A program made the position numbers and the translations under genes. Of a stretch of 55,181 nt of DNA, positions 1 through 8,703 are shown piece after piece. Under the pieces are notes generated by a model that was not told the origin of the DNA, did no database searches, and saw only the letters and a list, made by a program, of their open reading frames with translations. Origin of the DNA: Vulcanimicrobiota bacterium (GTDB taxonomy: Bacteria > Vulcanimicrobiota > Vulcanimicrobiia > Vulcanimicrobiales > Vulcanimicrobiaceae). The stretch lies in the NCBI GenBank assembly GCA_003140855.1, contig PLLF01000103.1:133-55313 (forward strand), written 5' to 3'. Each line of letters starts with the position of its first letter. The stretch's first letter is position 1.

Positions 1-51
1 TCCGACAGTTCCGGAAGGGTTTCCAACCATAAAAAGGCGATTCTCTGCGCT

Positions 52-936
52 ATGTCTTTTTTCCGCGCCTACGCCTTGGTCTCACTGGCATTGCTCGCCG
101 CCTGCGCCTCGAATCCGGGTGCGCCGTCCGCTTCGGCAACGAAGAGCGGTCCGCTCGCGGGTAAAGTTCCAGACATCGTTGACGACACCAACGATCTCGG
201 TCTGGGCAAAGGCTGGTACCTCTACGAAACGTTCGGCGGACAATCGTTTCGCTGGGTGGACAACAATGCCCAAATCATCGTGAAAAATCCCCGCACGAAT
301 CTCAAAGACGTAGCGCTCGAGCTCGAAGCGGGTCCGAGCCTGGGTACGAAAAAGTTCGCGCTGCAAATCATCGAAAACGGCAAGGTCGTAAAGTCGATTC
401 CAGTCGCCGGCCACGCGCGCGTGGTCGCAGCGGTCCCGGTGCGGCCGGGAACGCCGACGACGTTTGCACTGCACGTCAACGGCGGAGGCAAACATATTCC
501 GGATCCGCGGATTCTCAACTTCCGGGTTTTTAGCGTAGCGGATGCGGACATCGTCGATCCCAACAGCGGCGTCACGCTCGGCGGCAACTGGGACGTCGTC
601 GAACGGTACGCGGGCAGCACGTTCCGGTGGGTGGACAACGACGCGGCATTTACGGTTACAGCGAGCGGTTCTAGGCAGCAAAAAATCCACATCGTCACGC
701 TGCCCGGCCCCGGACTGGGCGGACATCAGCTGGCGATCAGCGTGCGCAACGCTTCCGGAGCGACGGTTGCAACGGTGAATCCGGACAAGAAGGGCGATGC
801 AACGTTTACCGTCCCGGTGAAAGCGGGGGCGAATACTTTTGCACTGCACGTTTCGAACGGCGGACAGAAAACCAGCAGCGATCCGCGCATCCTTAATTTT
901 AGAGTGTTCTTACTGGAACTGGCTCCCACCGGGTAG
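52..936 (+). CDS. Lipoprotein with two GWYP/FRW beta-domains
   Basis: The 294-residue product starts with a hydrophobic signal and a lipobox (LLAAC, Cys18), so it is probably a lipid-anchored envelope protein. After a short Ala/Ser linker come two copies of a domain of about 120 residues (roughly 41-161 and 164-290). Each copy opens with an LG-x-G/N-W segment and FRWVDN, has a GP-S/G-LG turn in the middle and closes with DPRILNFRVF. The same domain recurs at 17779, 23557 and 45008. I do not recognise a named family; the pattern suggests a beta-sandwich that could bind glycan or protein. It converges on the GT2 gene ending at 910, overlapping it by about 27 bases. No catalytic motif is visible. 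Function is inferred only from its place in a polysaccharide locus. Confidence 0.8.
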   Translation: MSFFRAYALVSLALLAACASNPGAPSASATKSGPLAGKVPDIVDDTNDLGLGKGWYLYETFGGQSFRWVDNNAQIIVKNPRTNLKDVALELEAGPSLGTKKFALQIIENGKVVKSIPVAGHARVVAAVPVRPGTPTTFALHVNGGGKHIPDPRILNFRVFSVADADIVDPNSGVTLGGNWDVVERYAGSTFRWVDNDAAFTVTASGSRQQKIHIVTLPGPGLGGHQLAISVRNASGATVATVNPDKKGDATFTVPVKAGANTFALHVSNGGQKTSSDPRILNFRVFLLELAPTG

Positions 937-2124
937 CTGATACCGTTCGCTAAAGCCCACGTTGTCAAGAATATAGCAGAGCAGCCGGTTGTCTGCGCCA
1001 TCCGGCACGAAATGGCGCGCGGCTTCGATCGTAAAGGATAGCGTCGCATCCCATCGGTCTTCCGGAACGGGAATGTTCAGCGTAAACGTGCCGGTGCCAA
1101 AACTCTCGCGCGCAAAAATCTTTCGCCCATTTCGCACGACGATCGACTGACGATCGAGCGGCCCTGGCGGTAAGGTAACGGTCATCTCGATATAGCGTCC
1201 GTCGCAGGGCGGAAGCATATACTGCACGCGGGTGGATGCCCAGCCGTCCGAATAGATCCCCTGCGAGTGCACCGCGAATTTTCCGATGATCTGATGTGAC
1301 ACTCGAATGACGCCGCGCTGGAGCTTGCGCGCAAGCCGGGGCCACCATCCAAAGAGCGAGCCTACGCGGCGGGACACGATTTTTTCGTACGTGTCGAGGC
1401 CATAAATGATGTAGGCGGGCGGGTAGCGGTACGAACTGTGCATGCGCAGAATCCGCGCGAGCTCCCGAAATCGCTGCGCGCCGCCGGCGGAGGTCTTGGC
1501 CTCCGGGTACTCGCGCAGGCACCCCATGAATTGCGGTACGTATCCCATGAAGTAGCGTTTGCCGGTGCGCATCAGGATCTCCCAATCGAGCCCATAATGG
1601 AGATCCAGTACGAAGAAACCGATCGTGTCGAAAACCGAACGCCGCCAAAACACAGTTTGCTGCAAGATGTAATCGGAGACGTTTACGAGCCTCCAAAGAT
1701 TATAGGGCTCGGTAACCTCGAAGCGCGCGATCACGTTACTGTCGGAATCTATTCTGTAGCCCTCGCCGTAGACGGCGCCAAGCTCGGGATTTTCGGCGAG
1801 CGCCGCAACCGCCGCGCTGACCGCACCCGGCAAGAATAAGTCGTCCGAATTGAGGTACGCTACGATCGAGCCGCGCGCCATACGAAAGCCCTTATTGATT
1901 GCGTCGGCTTGTCCGCGATCTTTCTCCGAAATGAATGTCAGCCGGTCGCTGTACGGCGCCACGACGCCGCTCGTTCCATCGGTCGAAGCGCCGTCCATAA
2001 TAATGTATTCGATGTTCGGGTAGTCTTGGGAAAGCACGCTCTCGATCGTTGCGCGGATGAATCTCGCTTGGTTGAAAGAGGGCGTGACGACCGTGACCAG
2101 CGGGAGCGCTTCAGATTCAATCAT
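910..2124 (-). CDS. Family 2 glycosyltransferase with C-terminal beta domain
   Basis: The N-terminal 230 residues are a GT2 (GT-A fold) transferase: VTVVTPSFNQ at the start, DGASTDGT for nucleotide binding, and LNSDD as the DxD-type metal site. Such enzymes move a sugar from a nucleotide donor to a growing glycan at the cytoplasmic face. The last 150 residues are a separate beta-rich module, beginning near a YSDGW segment and ending DNRLLCYILDNVGF; the ending resembles the DPRILNFRVF end of the GWYP/FRW domains nearby and the tail of the membrane protein at 29697. The start used is the ATG at 2124, which overlaps the TGA of the upstream gene (ATGA); a longer start at 2169 would overlap that gene more. 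404 residues. Sugar and acceptor are unknown. Confidence 0.85.
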   Translation of the reverse strand: MIESEALPLVTVVTPSFNQARFIRATIESVLSQDYPNIEYIIMDGASTDGTSGVVAPYSDRLTFISEKDRGQADAINKGFRMARGSIVAYLNSDDLFLPGAVSAAVAALAENPELGAVYGEGYRIDSDSNVIARFEVTEPYNLWRLVNVSDYILQQTVFWRRSVFDTIGFFVLDLHYGLDWEILMRTGKRYFMGYVPQFMGCLREYPEAKTSAGGAQRFRELARILRMHSSYRYPPAYIIYGLDTYEKIVSRRVGSLFGWWPRLARKLQRGVIRVSHQIIGKFAVHSQGIYSDGWASTRVQYMLPPCDGRYIEMTVTLPPGPLDRQSIVVRNGRKIFARESFGTGTFTLNIPVPEDRWDATLSFTIEAARHFVPDGADNRLLCYILDNVGFSERYQLPGGSQFQ

Positions 2125-3014
2125 GCCGAGCGAGAAAACGCTTTCCCGATCGCGCGGTACGCCAGCCAATCCTTGAAGAATTTACCGGGATGCCGCCGGT
2201 TAATGAGAGTTCCCACGATCAAGCACAGCGACGCGCTGACGAATGTATTTTCCGGCTTGGTAAAAAACTGATCCTTGCGCTCAACGAGATAGCTCGCGTA
2301 TCCCTGCACCCATTCGTAGGGAACGTAGCCGAAGTGCGCCAGCAGCATCGAGAAAACTTCACGGTAGAATGCCCGGCGGTCCGAAACAGATTTGCTGCCG
2401 CTGTGCACGCGTGACTTCGCGAGGAACGGCTCGATCCTCAAGAAATCGCCGGCGGCTGCCAAGCGTATCCAAAGATCGTAGTCGAGGACGTAGTGAAATG
2501 CCGGATTCAGTGCCCCGGCACGATCGAAAGCCGCCCGCCGCACGAACGCAGCCGGCTGACAAATGTAACAGCTTCGTTTGAGAGCTTCGCGATCAAAATC
2601 GCGCGTGGGATACGAAGCGATTGTGGTGCCATCCTCGCCGACGTGAACCGCGTTTCCGTAAACGACGACGGCTTGCGGCTGGGCCGTCATGTGGCGCACC
2701 GCCTCGGAAACCGCCCCCGGAAGATAAGCGTCATCCGCATTGAGGAACGCCACGATTTCGCCGGCCGCGCCCGCCAAACCACGGTTGATCGCCTGGCCTT
2801 GGCCGAAGTCCGGCGCCGAGTGTACGCGTGCAATCCGGCCGCGGTATCGTTCGAGTATCGCGGGGGTTTCGTCGGTCGAGCCGCCGTCCATAACGATGTA
2901 TTCGATGTTCGGATAGTCCTGTGCGAGAACGCTTTCAATGCACTCCGCCAAAAACGGGGCGCAATTGAAAGAGGGCGTGACGATGCTTACGAGCGGCGGT
3001 GAGGAATCGGTCAA
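2121..3014 (-). CDS. Family 2 glycosyltransferase
   Basis: A 297-residue GT2 enzyme with VSIVTPSFN, MDGGSTDET and LNADDAYLPG, the usual donor-binding and metal-binding motifs of cytoplasmic glycan-chain transferases. It is close to the N-terminal half of its downstream neighbour (shared pattern of AQDYPNIEYI-V/I-MDG), so the pair looks like a tandem duplication in which only the neighbour carries the extra beta domain. The start is TTG, overlapping the TGA of the upstream GT9 gene as TTGA, which implies translational coupling. A basic tail with YLVERKDQFF may contact the membrane. Donor and acceptor cannot be read from sequence. Confidence 0.85.
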   Translation of the reverse strand: MTDSSPPLVSIVTPSFNCAPFLAECIESVLAQDYPNIEYIVMDGGSTDETPAILERYRGRIARVHSAPDFGQGQAINRGLAGAAGEIVAFLNADDAYLPGAVSEAVRHMTAQPQAVVVYGNAVHVGEDGTTIASYPTRDFDREALKRSCYICQPAAFVRRAAFDRAGALNPAFHYVLDYDLWIRLAAAGDFLRIEPFLAKSRVHSGSKSVSDRRAFYREVFSMLLAHFGYVPYEWVQGYASYLVERKDQFFTKPENTFVSASLCLIVGTLINRRHPGKFFKDWLAYRAIGKAFSRSA

Positions 3015-5269
3015 CTCTCGTCAGTTCGTTCCTTCAGCAGGGAAGTCACTTCCGCGAGCATGATGGCGCGGCGGTCGGCCTCAGCCGTCACCGCGCGCAG
3101 ACCTTCGTCGGTTTCCTTCAGAGCTACCAAGCGTTCTTCGGCCACTCTCTCGAGTTGGGCTATGCGACTTTCGCGATCCTCAACCGCGGCACTGAGTTCT
3201 TGGATCAACGCTTCGCGTTCCGCCGCAACTTCGAGAATTTTTTGCGCGTTTTTCGAGCGTTCATCCAGGGCGGAGTTGAGTTCGAAGATGATTTTTTCGC
3301 GCTCTTGTGCTGTGGCGTGCATCTCCTGAAAGTTTTTGGCGTCTGTTTCGAGCGTGTGCACGCGTTGGTTCTGTTTCTCGAGCGCATCGGAAAGTTCTTC
3401 GGCCTTCTGCCCGCGCAAGTCGGCCGCTTCTTGCAAAGACGTGGCGCGCCGATCGGTTTCTTCCAAGGCGCCTCGCAGCTCCTGAATAATTCCTTCGCGC
3501 TCCTGAGCTACTTTGCCGATATCTTGCAGCGCGTCTAGCGCGGCTTCAATCTCCTGCAGCTTCTGACCACGTAAATCGGCAGCTTCTTGCAAGGATTTCG
3601 CACGCCGGTCCGTTTCCTCAAGCGCTGCTGAAAGTTCGGCAATCACTTTTTCACGCTCTTGCGCGGTTTCGAGGATCGTTTGCCCCGCATTATCGCGTGC
3701 GGCAAGCCCGCTTAGGCGACCTTCGCGTTCTTCGACGGCCGCTTCCAGCTCCGCGGCAGCATTTTGCAAGCGTTTGGCGTGGGCATCGCGATCCTCCAAC
3801 GCGGCTTGAAGCTCACCAATAATTCTGTCGCGTTCTTCGAGGTTCTGCCGGGCCGATTCCGCGCTTCGCTCGAGCTCCTCGAGACGGTGATTCTCATGCA
3901 CGGCGCGCGCCAATGCGTCTTTTGTTTCCCGCAGCGCCTCGAGGCGCTCGTCGGCGGCGGCCTGCAATTCTTTCCCTTTACGCTCAGCCTCAACGAGCTC
4001 GTGCTTGCTTTGTTCTAACGCCTCCAAGCGCGCTGCACGATCTACTTGCAAAGCGCGATACCGTTTGGTCGCATCGGCGATCACTGCTTGCTCGTCCGCG
4101 GAAACTGTGTTCAACTCAATGACCTCCGGCTGCGGACTCCCTTTGCCCTTCAGCACGCGCGACAGAGCCGAAAATACGTCGTCCGCCGGCACGCTCTCGA
4201 CGCAAACGCCCCGACCGAACGTGCAATCCCAATAGCATCCGAAACACGGGAGCGGATTTACGACGCCGATGCTGCCGGGACTCCAAGGGGCGTACATCGG
4301 CCACGTGCCACCGCCGTAAACGGTGACCCCACGAACGCCGAAAGCAGCCGCTAGATGCGCTAAGCCGGTGTCGTTGCCGAAATAGGCGCGAGCTTTCGAA
4401 AGCAGAGCCGCAGTAGTGGATATATCGGGCGGCTCTCCGATGAATGACGACGTTCGGATCCCGAGCTGCCGCAATGTGTTTGCATACTCTTCGATCTCCG
4501 CTGCCTCATGCTTATCACCTAACAGCAAGATCGGAAGCTCTGATTTCGCGTGCATCCGCTCGAAAACTTGAGTGTATCGTTCGAGCGGCCAGCGTTTTTC
4601 CGGAGTCAGAGGCGAGGAAACCGGAAAACTCGCTAGGTAGCCGTTTTGCGAGAGCTCTGCGGATGCGAGGATTGCTGCAGCGTGTTGCGATGCAGCGTCT
4701 GGGAGGCGAAGATCGATTGCCCCACCTGGCGGAACATCCAAATGTTGCAGTAACGCACGGTACCGATCGCGTTCGTGCCCTCCGGCTTGAACCGGAACGT
4801 ATTCAAAATTCGCTTCCTGAAGTCCGAGCGGTGTCAGAAGCTCTCTCGCCAGTAAAGGCGGCCGCGCCTGCGAAGCCATGACGGCCCGGCCCGCCTGCAG
4901 CTTGGCCGCGACGATCCAGCTCAGCCAAGGCGGACGTAAACCGCCGCCGATGTAAACGTCCGGTTTGCCGGAGGGCAGTGCGTCCAGCATGCGCCGGACG
5001 TCGGAGATGAGTTCAGGGCTCGTTTGCCCATGCGTATAGGGATCGATCTCTAAAGGAAGGACGACGTCCGGCGGAATCGGGTAAAGATCGAAAACCGCGG
5101 CATTGGCGGCGCGACAAGCCATCGTAATAGCTGCGCCGGGATATGCGGCGCGCAACGCCGCATAAGGCTCGCTGAAAAGGACGAGATCCCCCACGCCGCC
5201 CAGGTGAAGAACAAAGATATTGCCGGGGCTTTTTATGCGCTTATCGCGGCGATTCGATTCTTGTACCAC
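3011..5269 (-). CDS. GT9 heptosyltransferase-like enzyme with long coiled-coil tail
   Basis: Residues about 17-375 form a family 9 glycosyltransferase, the family of LPS heptosyltransferases: FVLHLGGVGDLVLF at the N-terminus, YFGNDTGLAHLAAAFG around residue 299 and a four-cysteine cluster (CFGCYWDC then C356). Residues about 390-750 are almost pure coiled coil, rich in Glu, Arg, Ala and Leu, built from a degenerate repeat (AQEREKVIAEL then EETDRRAKSLQEAADLRGQK, at 536-570 and again at 588-622). GT9 enzymes are normally 320-400 residues, so the tail nearly doubles the protein. The GTG start overlaps the upstream epimerase gene by 37 bases; no better start is visible. The tail resembles that of the carbamoyltransferase at 11824 and may tether enzymes together. 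Confidence 0.85.
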   Translation of the reverse strand: MVQESNRRDKRIKSPGNIFVLHLGGVGDLVLFSEPYAALRAAYPGAAITMACRAANAAVFDLYPIPPDVVLPLEIDPYTHGQTSPELISDVRRMLDALPSGKPDVYIGGGLRPPWLSWIVAAKLQAGRAVMASQARPPLLARELLTPLGLQEANFEYVPVQAGGHERDRYRALLQHLDVPPGGAIDLRLPDAASQHAAAILASAELSQNGYLASFPVSSPLTPEKRWPLERYTQVFERMHAKSELPILLLGDKHEAAEIEEYANTLRQLGIRTSSFIGEPPDISTTAALLSKARAYFGNDTGLAHLAAAFGVRGVTVYGGGTWPMYAPWSPGSIGVVNPLPCFGCYWDCTFGRGVCVESVPADDVFSALSRVLKGKGSPQPEVIELNTVSADEQAVIADATKRYRALQVDRAARLEALEQSKHELVEAERKGKELQAAADERLEALRETKDALARAVHENHRLEELERSAESARQNLEERDRIIGELQAALEDRDAHAKRLQNAAAELEAAVEEREGRLSGLAARDNAGQTILETAQEREKVIAELSAALEETDRRAKSLQEAADLRGQKLQEIEAALDALQDIGKVAQEREGIIQELRGALEETDRRATSLQEAADLRGQKAEELSDALEKQNQRVHTLETDAKNFQEMHATAQEREKIIFELNSALDERSKNAQKILEVAAEREALIQELSAAVEDRESRIAQLERVAEERLVALKETDEGLRAVTAEADRRAIMLAEVTSLLKERTDES

Positions 5270-6198
5270 TCGATCGTCTCGCTGAGGCCGGTACGCAGCG
5301 GCGTCTTCGCGCGGAACCCAAAGTGTTTTTCCGCGCGCGTGGTGTCAAGTTTGCGCCGCAGCTGACCATTCGGTTTCGACGTGTCCCAGAAAATCTCGCC
5401 CTTGTAATTGCAAATTTCTGCGACCAATCCCGCGAGATCTCTGATCGAGGTTTCGTCGCCGCTTCCCAAATTAACCGGCTCGCCTGAATCATAATGCTGC
5501 GCAGCTTTCACGATACCATCCGCAGCGTCTTTGACGTAAAGGAACTCACGCGTGGGTGAGCCGTCGCCCCAACAGACCACTCTGCGTTGCTTCTTATCGG
5601 CGGCTTCGAGCATATTGCGGATCATCGCCGGAATAACGTGCGACGAGTCGGTTTCGAAGTTATCGAGCGGGCCGTAAATGTTGCCGGGGAGCAGATAGAT
5701 GCTGTTCGTGCCGTACTGCTCACGATAAGCCTGACATTGCACGAGCAGTATCTTCTTTGCGAGCCCATATGGCGCATTCGTTACTTCCGGATATCCGTCC
5801 CAAAGATTTTCCTCGCGGAATGGAATCGGCAGTATATTGGGATACGAGCAAACGGTTCCGACAACGATGGTCTTTTCGACTCCGAAGCGCCGCGCATACT
5901 CAAGGAGTTGTATGCCCATGATCGCGTTCGCGTAAAAAAAGCGTCCCGGACTCTCGCGGTTGGCGCCGATGCCGCCAACGACGGCCGCCAAATGAAAGAG
6001 TATTTCAGGCCGGGCGTCTTTGAACAGTTTCCGTACTGCCGCCTCGGTCGTGAGATCGTAATCTTCATGTTTTACGATGAAAAGATCCGTGCAGCCATAA
6101 GCGCGAAGCGCCTGCACTAAAAAGGAGCCCAAAAAACCGGCCCCACCCGTGATGCAGATTCTTTTTGAGCGGAGGTCGGTCGCCCGTTTTCCGTTCAT
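5233..6198 (-). CDS. fcl: GDP-L-fucose synthase-like epimerase/reductase
   Basis: An extended SDR enzyme of 321 residues. It has the Rossmann motif GGAGFLGS, the catalytic PYGLAKK (Tyr-x3-Lys), and family signatures of GDP-fucose synthase: NIYGPLDNF followed by SHVIPAMIR, and WGDGSPTREFLYV. The family converts GDP-4-keto-6-deoxymannose to GDP-L-fucose with NADPH. The partner GDP-mannose 4,6-dehydratase (gmd) is not in the window, so either it lies elsewhere or the substrate differs. I chose the ATG at 6198; a TTG at 6225 in the same frame would add nine residues but has no better ribosome site. It heads the overlapping run of glycosyltransferases below it. Confidence 0.82.
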   Translation of the reverse strand: MNGKRATDLRSKRICITGGAGFLGSFLVQALRAYGCTDLFIVKHEDYDLTTEAAVRKLFKDARPEILFHLAAVVGGIGANRESPGRFFYANAIMGIQLLEYARRFGVEKTIVVGTVCSYPNILPIPFREENLWDGYPEVTNAPYGLAKKILLVQCQAYREQYGTNSIYLLPGNIYGPLDNFETDSSHVIPAMIRNMLEAADKKQRRVVCWGDGSPTREFLYVKDAADGIVKAAQHYDSGEPVNLGSGDETSIRDLAGLVAEICNYKGEIFWDTSKPNGQLRRKLDTTRAEKHFGFRAKTPLRTGLSETIEWYKNRIAAISA

Positions 6199-6291
6199 TT
6201 TCACTTGACCGCCAAATGTCTCCAATCGCGGTTTTTCGCTATCTTAACATTAAAGGCCGCACTCAATCAAACTATCGGCAGGTTGCATCAA

Positions 6292-7458
6292 CTATTCCAG
6301 AAGCCTCCGATAATTTGATTCCACTTGAGGCCACGAGCAAGCATCTTTAATGAAATCCATACCTTGGCTGCCCAATTTCTTACGAACGGGCTCATCTAAT
6401 ATGCCCAACGCAGCCTCGAACTCCTCGTAATTTGCGTACCAAAGACCCGCGCCGGATCGCCTGCATTGGCCTACGAGAGCCGACGAATGAGCATTCACAA
6501 GAGCCGCTTTCCCAACCGACCAAGCTTCCAATACCGCCAGGGATAAGCTTTCATAGGAAGACGGCATGGCAAGCAGGTCGCAGGCCGCTAACGCGTTCCA
6601 CTTTATTTGTTCGTCAACTGGACCGACGACCACGACGTTTTCATCTGCGGGCAACGTCATCTGGCGGTCGCCGATAAGAACAAGCTTGGCCGGCGTCGCA
6701 TGCTGCCGCCGAAAACGGACGAAATCCTCAACGAGAACTCCGCAGCCTTTCGATGGATCTATCCGTCCGAGGTACAGCATAAAGGGTTCTGAAATGCCGT
6801 AACTCGAGCGGAACGATTCGGGATCCACGTAGCCGGGCGGCTCAATGCCGCATCCGATGACTGGGCCGTCAATCGCTGTTCGCGCAAAACGAGTTCGGAC
6901 AAAATCATGCTCTTCGGGAGTATTGAAGATCGTGCAGACGGGACGCTTGAAAAATTCGTCCCAGATGCGCATCTGTAGTGGCCACTCGTCATGTGCCAAC
7001 GGAACGAGAAATGCTTTTTCTTCGACGAGCGGCAATTGCTCGTATGTCGTAGCGTACAGGTAGCTAAAGAAAAAGAATGCGTCGTAACGAAACCGGTGCT
7101 GCTTTACGTATTGCGTCAGGTCTGACGAGATTGGACCTTCTTCGCGCACCCACTGCTCTTGGAGTGCGATGCTCGCGCGCCGGGGATCGAATCGAATTGA
7201 CTCCGACAGCCGGTTGAAGCGGCTCACATCGCGAGGATGATCGACGCGAAACCGCTGAATGTGCACGCCCCGCTCGTAGTCATGGCCCTCAGGGTAAGCG
7301 TTGGCCCAGGTCATGTAATCTCGAGCGCAGGTCGTTAAGACATCAATATCCCAGACGGAACCGAGGCGTTCCGCCAACTGCAGACATAGCGACTCCGCTC
7401 CGCCGAATATTTCTGCGCCGCATCTTTGGACAACGAATCCGACCTTAGGCTTGGGCAA
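6292..7458 (-). CDS. Family 4 glycosyltransferase
   Basis: A 388-residue GT-B fold glycosyltransferase. The N-terminal half starts VGFVVQRCGAEIFGGAE, a typical acceptor-side Rossmann start with a Gly-rich loop. The C-terminal donor half has LYLGRIDPSKG and the E-x7-E block YESLSLAVLEAWSVG that contacts the nucleotide sugar. The start is a TTG lying directly against the TAG of the upstream GT4 gene, and the two proteins share layout (DVLTTCARDY versus DVLTTCSRSF), so they are paralogues in one transcript. Retaining sugar transfer to a surface glycan at the cytoplasmic face is expected; the sugar is unknown. Confidence 0.85.
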   Translation of the reverse strand: MPKPKVGFVVQRCGAEIFGGAESLCLQLAERLGSVWDIDVLTTCARDYMTWANAYPEGHDYERGVHIQRFRVDHPRDVSRFNRLSESIRFDPRRASIALQEQWVREEGPISSDLTQYVKQHRFRYDAFFFFSYLYATTYEQLPLVEEKAFLVPLAHDEWPLQMRIWDEFFKRPVCTIFNTPEEHDFVRTRFARTAIDGPVIGCGIEPPGYVDPESFRSSYGISEPFMLYLGRIDPSKGCGVLVEDFVRFRRQHATPAKLVLIGDRQMTLPADENVVVVGPVDEQIKWNALAACDLLAMPSSYESLSLAVLEAWSVGKAALVNAHSSALVGQCRRSGAGLWYANYEEFEAALGILDEPVRKKLGSQGMDFIKDACSWPQVESNYRRLLE

Positions 7459-8703
7459 CTATCCTCGCGCGGCGATGTGCGATGCAGAACGATCGAGATC
7501 TAATGCCACTCTATACCGTTCGAGCACTCGCTCGGCCGTGCCGTTGACGAAGTAATATTGCCGGCCTCGCTCGCCGAGTTCTTGAAGCTTTTTCTCGCCG
7601 GCGCGATCGATCGAAGAAAACACGTCGATCCACTCATGGGTCGACGAAGCGACCCAGCCGCCGCCGCATTCCGAGACTGCAGCCGAGGTCGGTTCGCACT
7701 TTCCGTTGACGGCCACCGGCTTTCCATAGCTCCAAGCTTCCATCACGGTTCGGGAAAAGCTTTCGTTCATGCTCGGCTGCACGAGCGCCAGACACGTGCT
7801 CAATAGCCGGCGTTTACGCGCGTCACTGACCGTGCCCAGCGAGACGATGCCCGGGCCCGCCGGAATCTGCATCGTCCCGTTTCCCGCAAGCACAAGCTGC
7901 AAACGTGAAGCCGGCCGGTAGCGACGGTAGTCCAAGAACGCTTGCGCGACGGCATCGACGTTTTTGGTCGAATCCGTACGGCCCACGTATAATATGAAAG
8001 GCTCGCGCGGGATCCCGCGCCGCCCTTCGGATTTTACGGAACTGCTTGGCTCATCGACCCAATGGCCTACGATAAAACTCTTCGACACGATCGCTGGGTC
8101 ATACAGCCGCTGCGCCAGAGCAAGCTCGGACTCACTGTTGAAGAGCAGCCCCTTCGCCGCGTGAAACATGTTCTTGACTTGTGGCAGATACGCGTAGGCT
8201 TCGTCGTGCAGGCACGGCTGAAGATAGGCGCGGTCGGCTACGAGCTCGACACCGCTCAGAATGGGCCCGTACAAGTACGGCGTAAAAATAACGGCCTTGT
8301 AACCGCGGCCCCAGTCAGCCAGATACTTCAACAAATCCGGCGAAGCGATATTTTCGGCGCAAAATGCCGCGGCAATGGTCTCGGGAATGCAGTGCGTGTG
8401 ATTCCTTAGCCAGCCCGGCGGCTGGCTCAAGAGAAATCCATTCGCGCGGTTGAACGTTTCGGTATCACGGGCACGCACGCCAAAACGGCGGATCGTAACG
8501 TTCCGTGCGCGCTCCGTTCCTTCATTATAATAATTCTTCGACCAGTCGTCTTCAAACGATCGAGAACACGTCGTTAAGACGTCGATGCCTTCGGCGGGAG
8601 CGAACAGCTCGCGTACGAGCTGCGTGGAAAGAATCTGCGAGCCGCCGGTGCCGTCCTCGCCGAACCATGGCGTAACCAGAGCAACGCATTTTTCATTTCG
8701 CAT
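7459..8703 (-). CDS. Family 4 glycosyltransferase
   Basis: A 414-residue GT-B glycosyltransferase paralogous to the next gene down. It begins with VALVTPWFGEDGTGGSQ, and the donor half contains ILYVGRTDSTKN and the block NESFSRTVMEAWSYGKP, the GT4 E-x7-E element. The ATG start at 8703 overlaps the end of the small upstream gene by 11 bases, and its stop abuts the TTG start of the paralogue, so the three are probably cotranscribed. Nothing in the sequence fixes the donor or linkage. Confidence 0.85.
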   Translation of the reverse strand: MRNEKCVALVTPWFGEDGTGGSQILSTQLVRELFAPAEGIDVLTTCSRSFEDDWSKNYYNEGTERARNVTIRRFGVRARDTETFNRANGFLLSQPPGWLRNHTHCIPETIAAAFCAENIASPDLLKYLADWGRGYKAVIFTPYLYGPILSGVELVADRAYLQPCLHDEAYAYLPQVKNMFHAAKGLLFNSESELALAQRLYDPAIVSKSFIVGHWVDEPSSSVKSEGRRGIPREPFILYVGRTDSTKNVDAVAQAFLDYRRYRPASRLQLVLAGNGTMQIPAGPGIVSLGTVSDARKRRLLSTCLALVQPSMNESFSRTVMEAWSYGKPVAVNGKCEPTSAAVSECGGGWVASSTHEWIDVFSSIDRAGEKKLQELGERGRQYYFVNGTAERVLERYRVALDLDRSASHIAARG

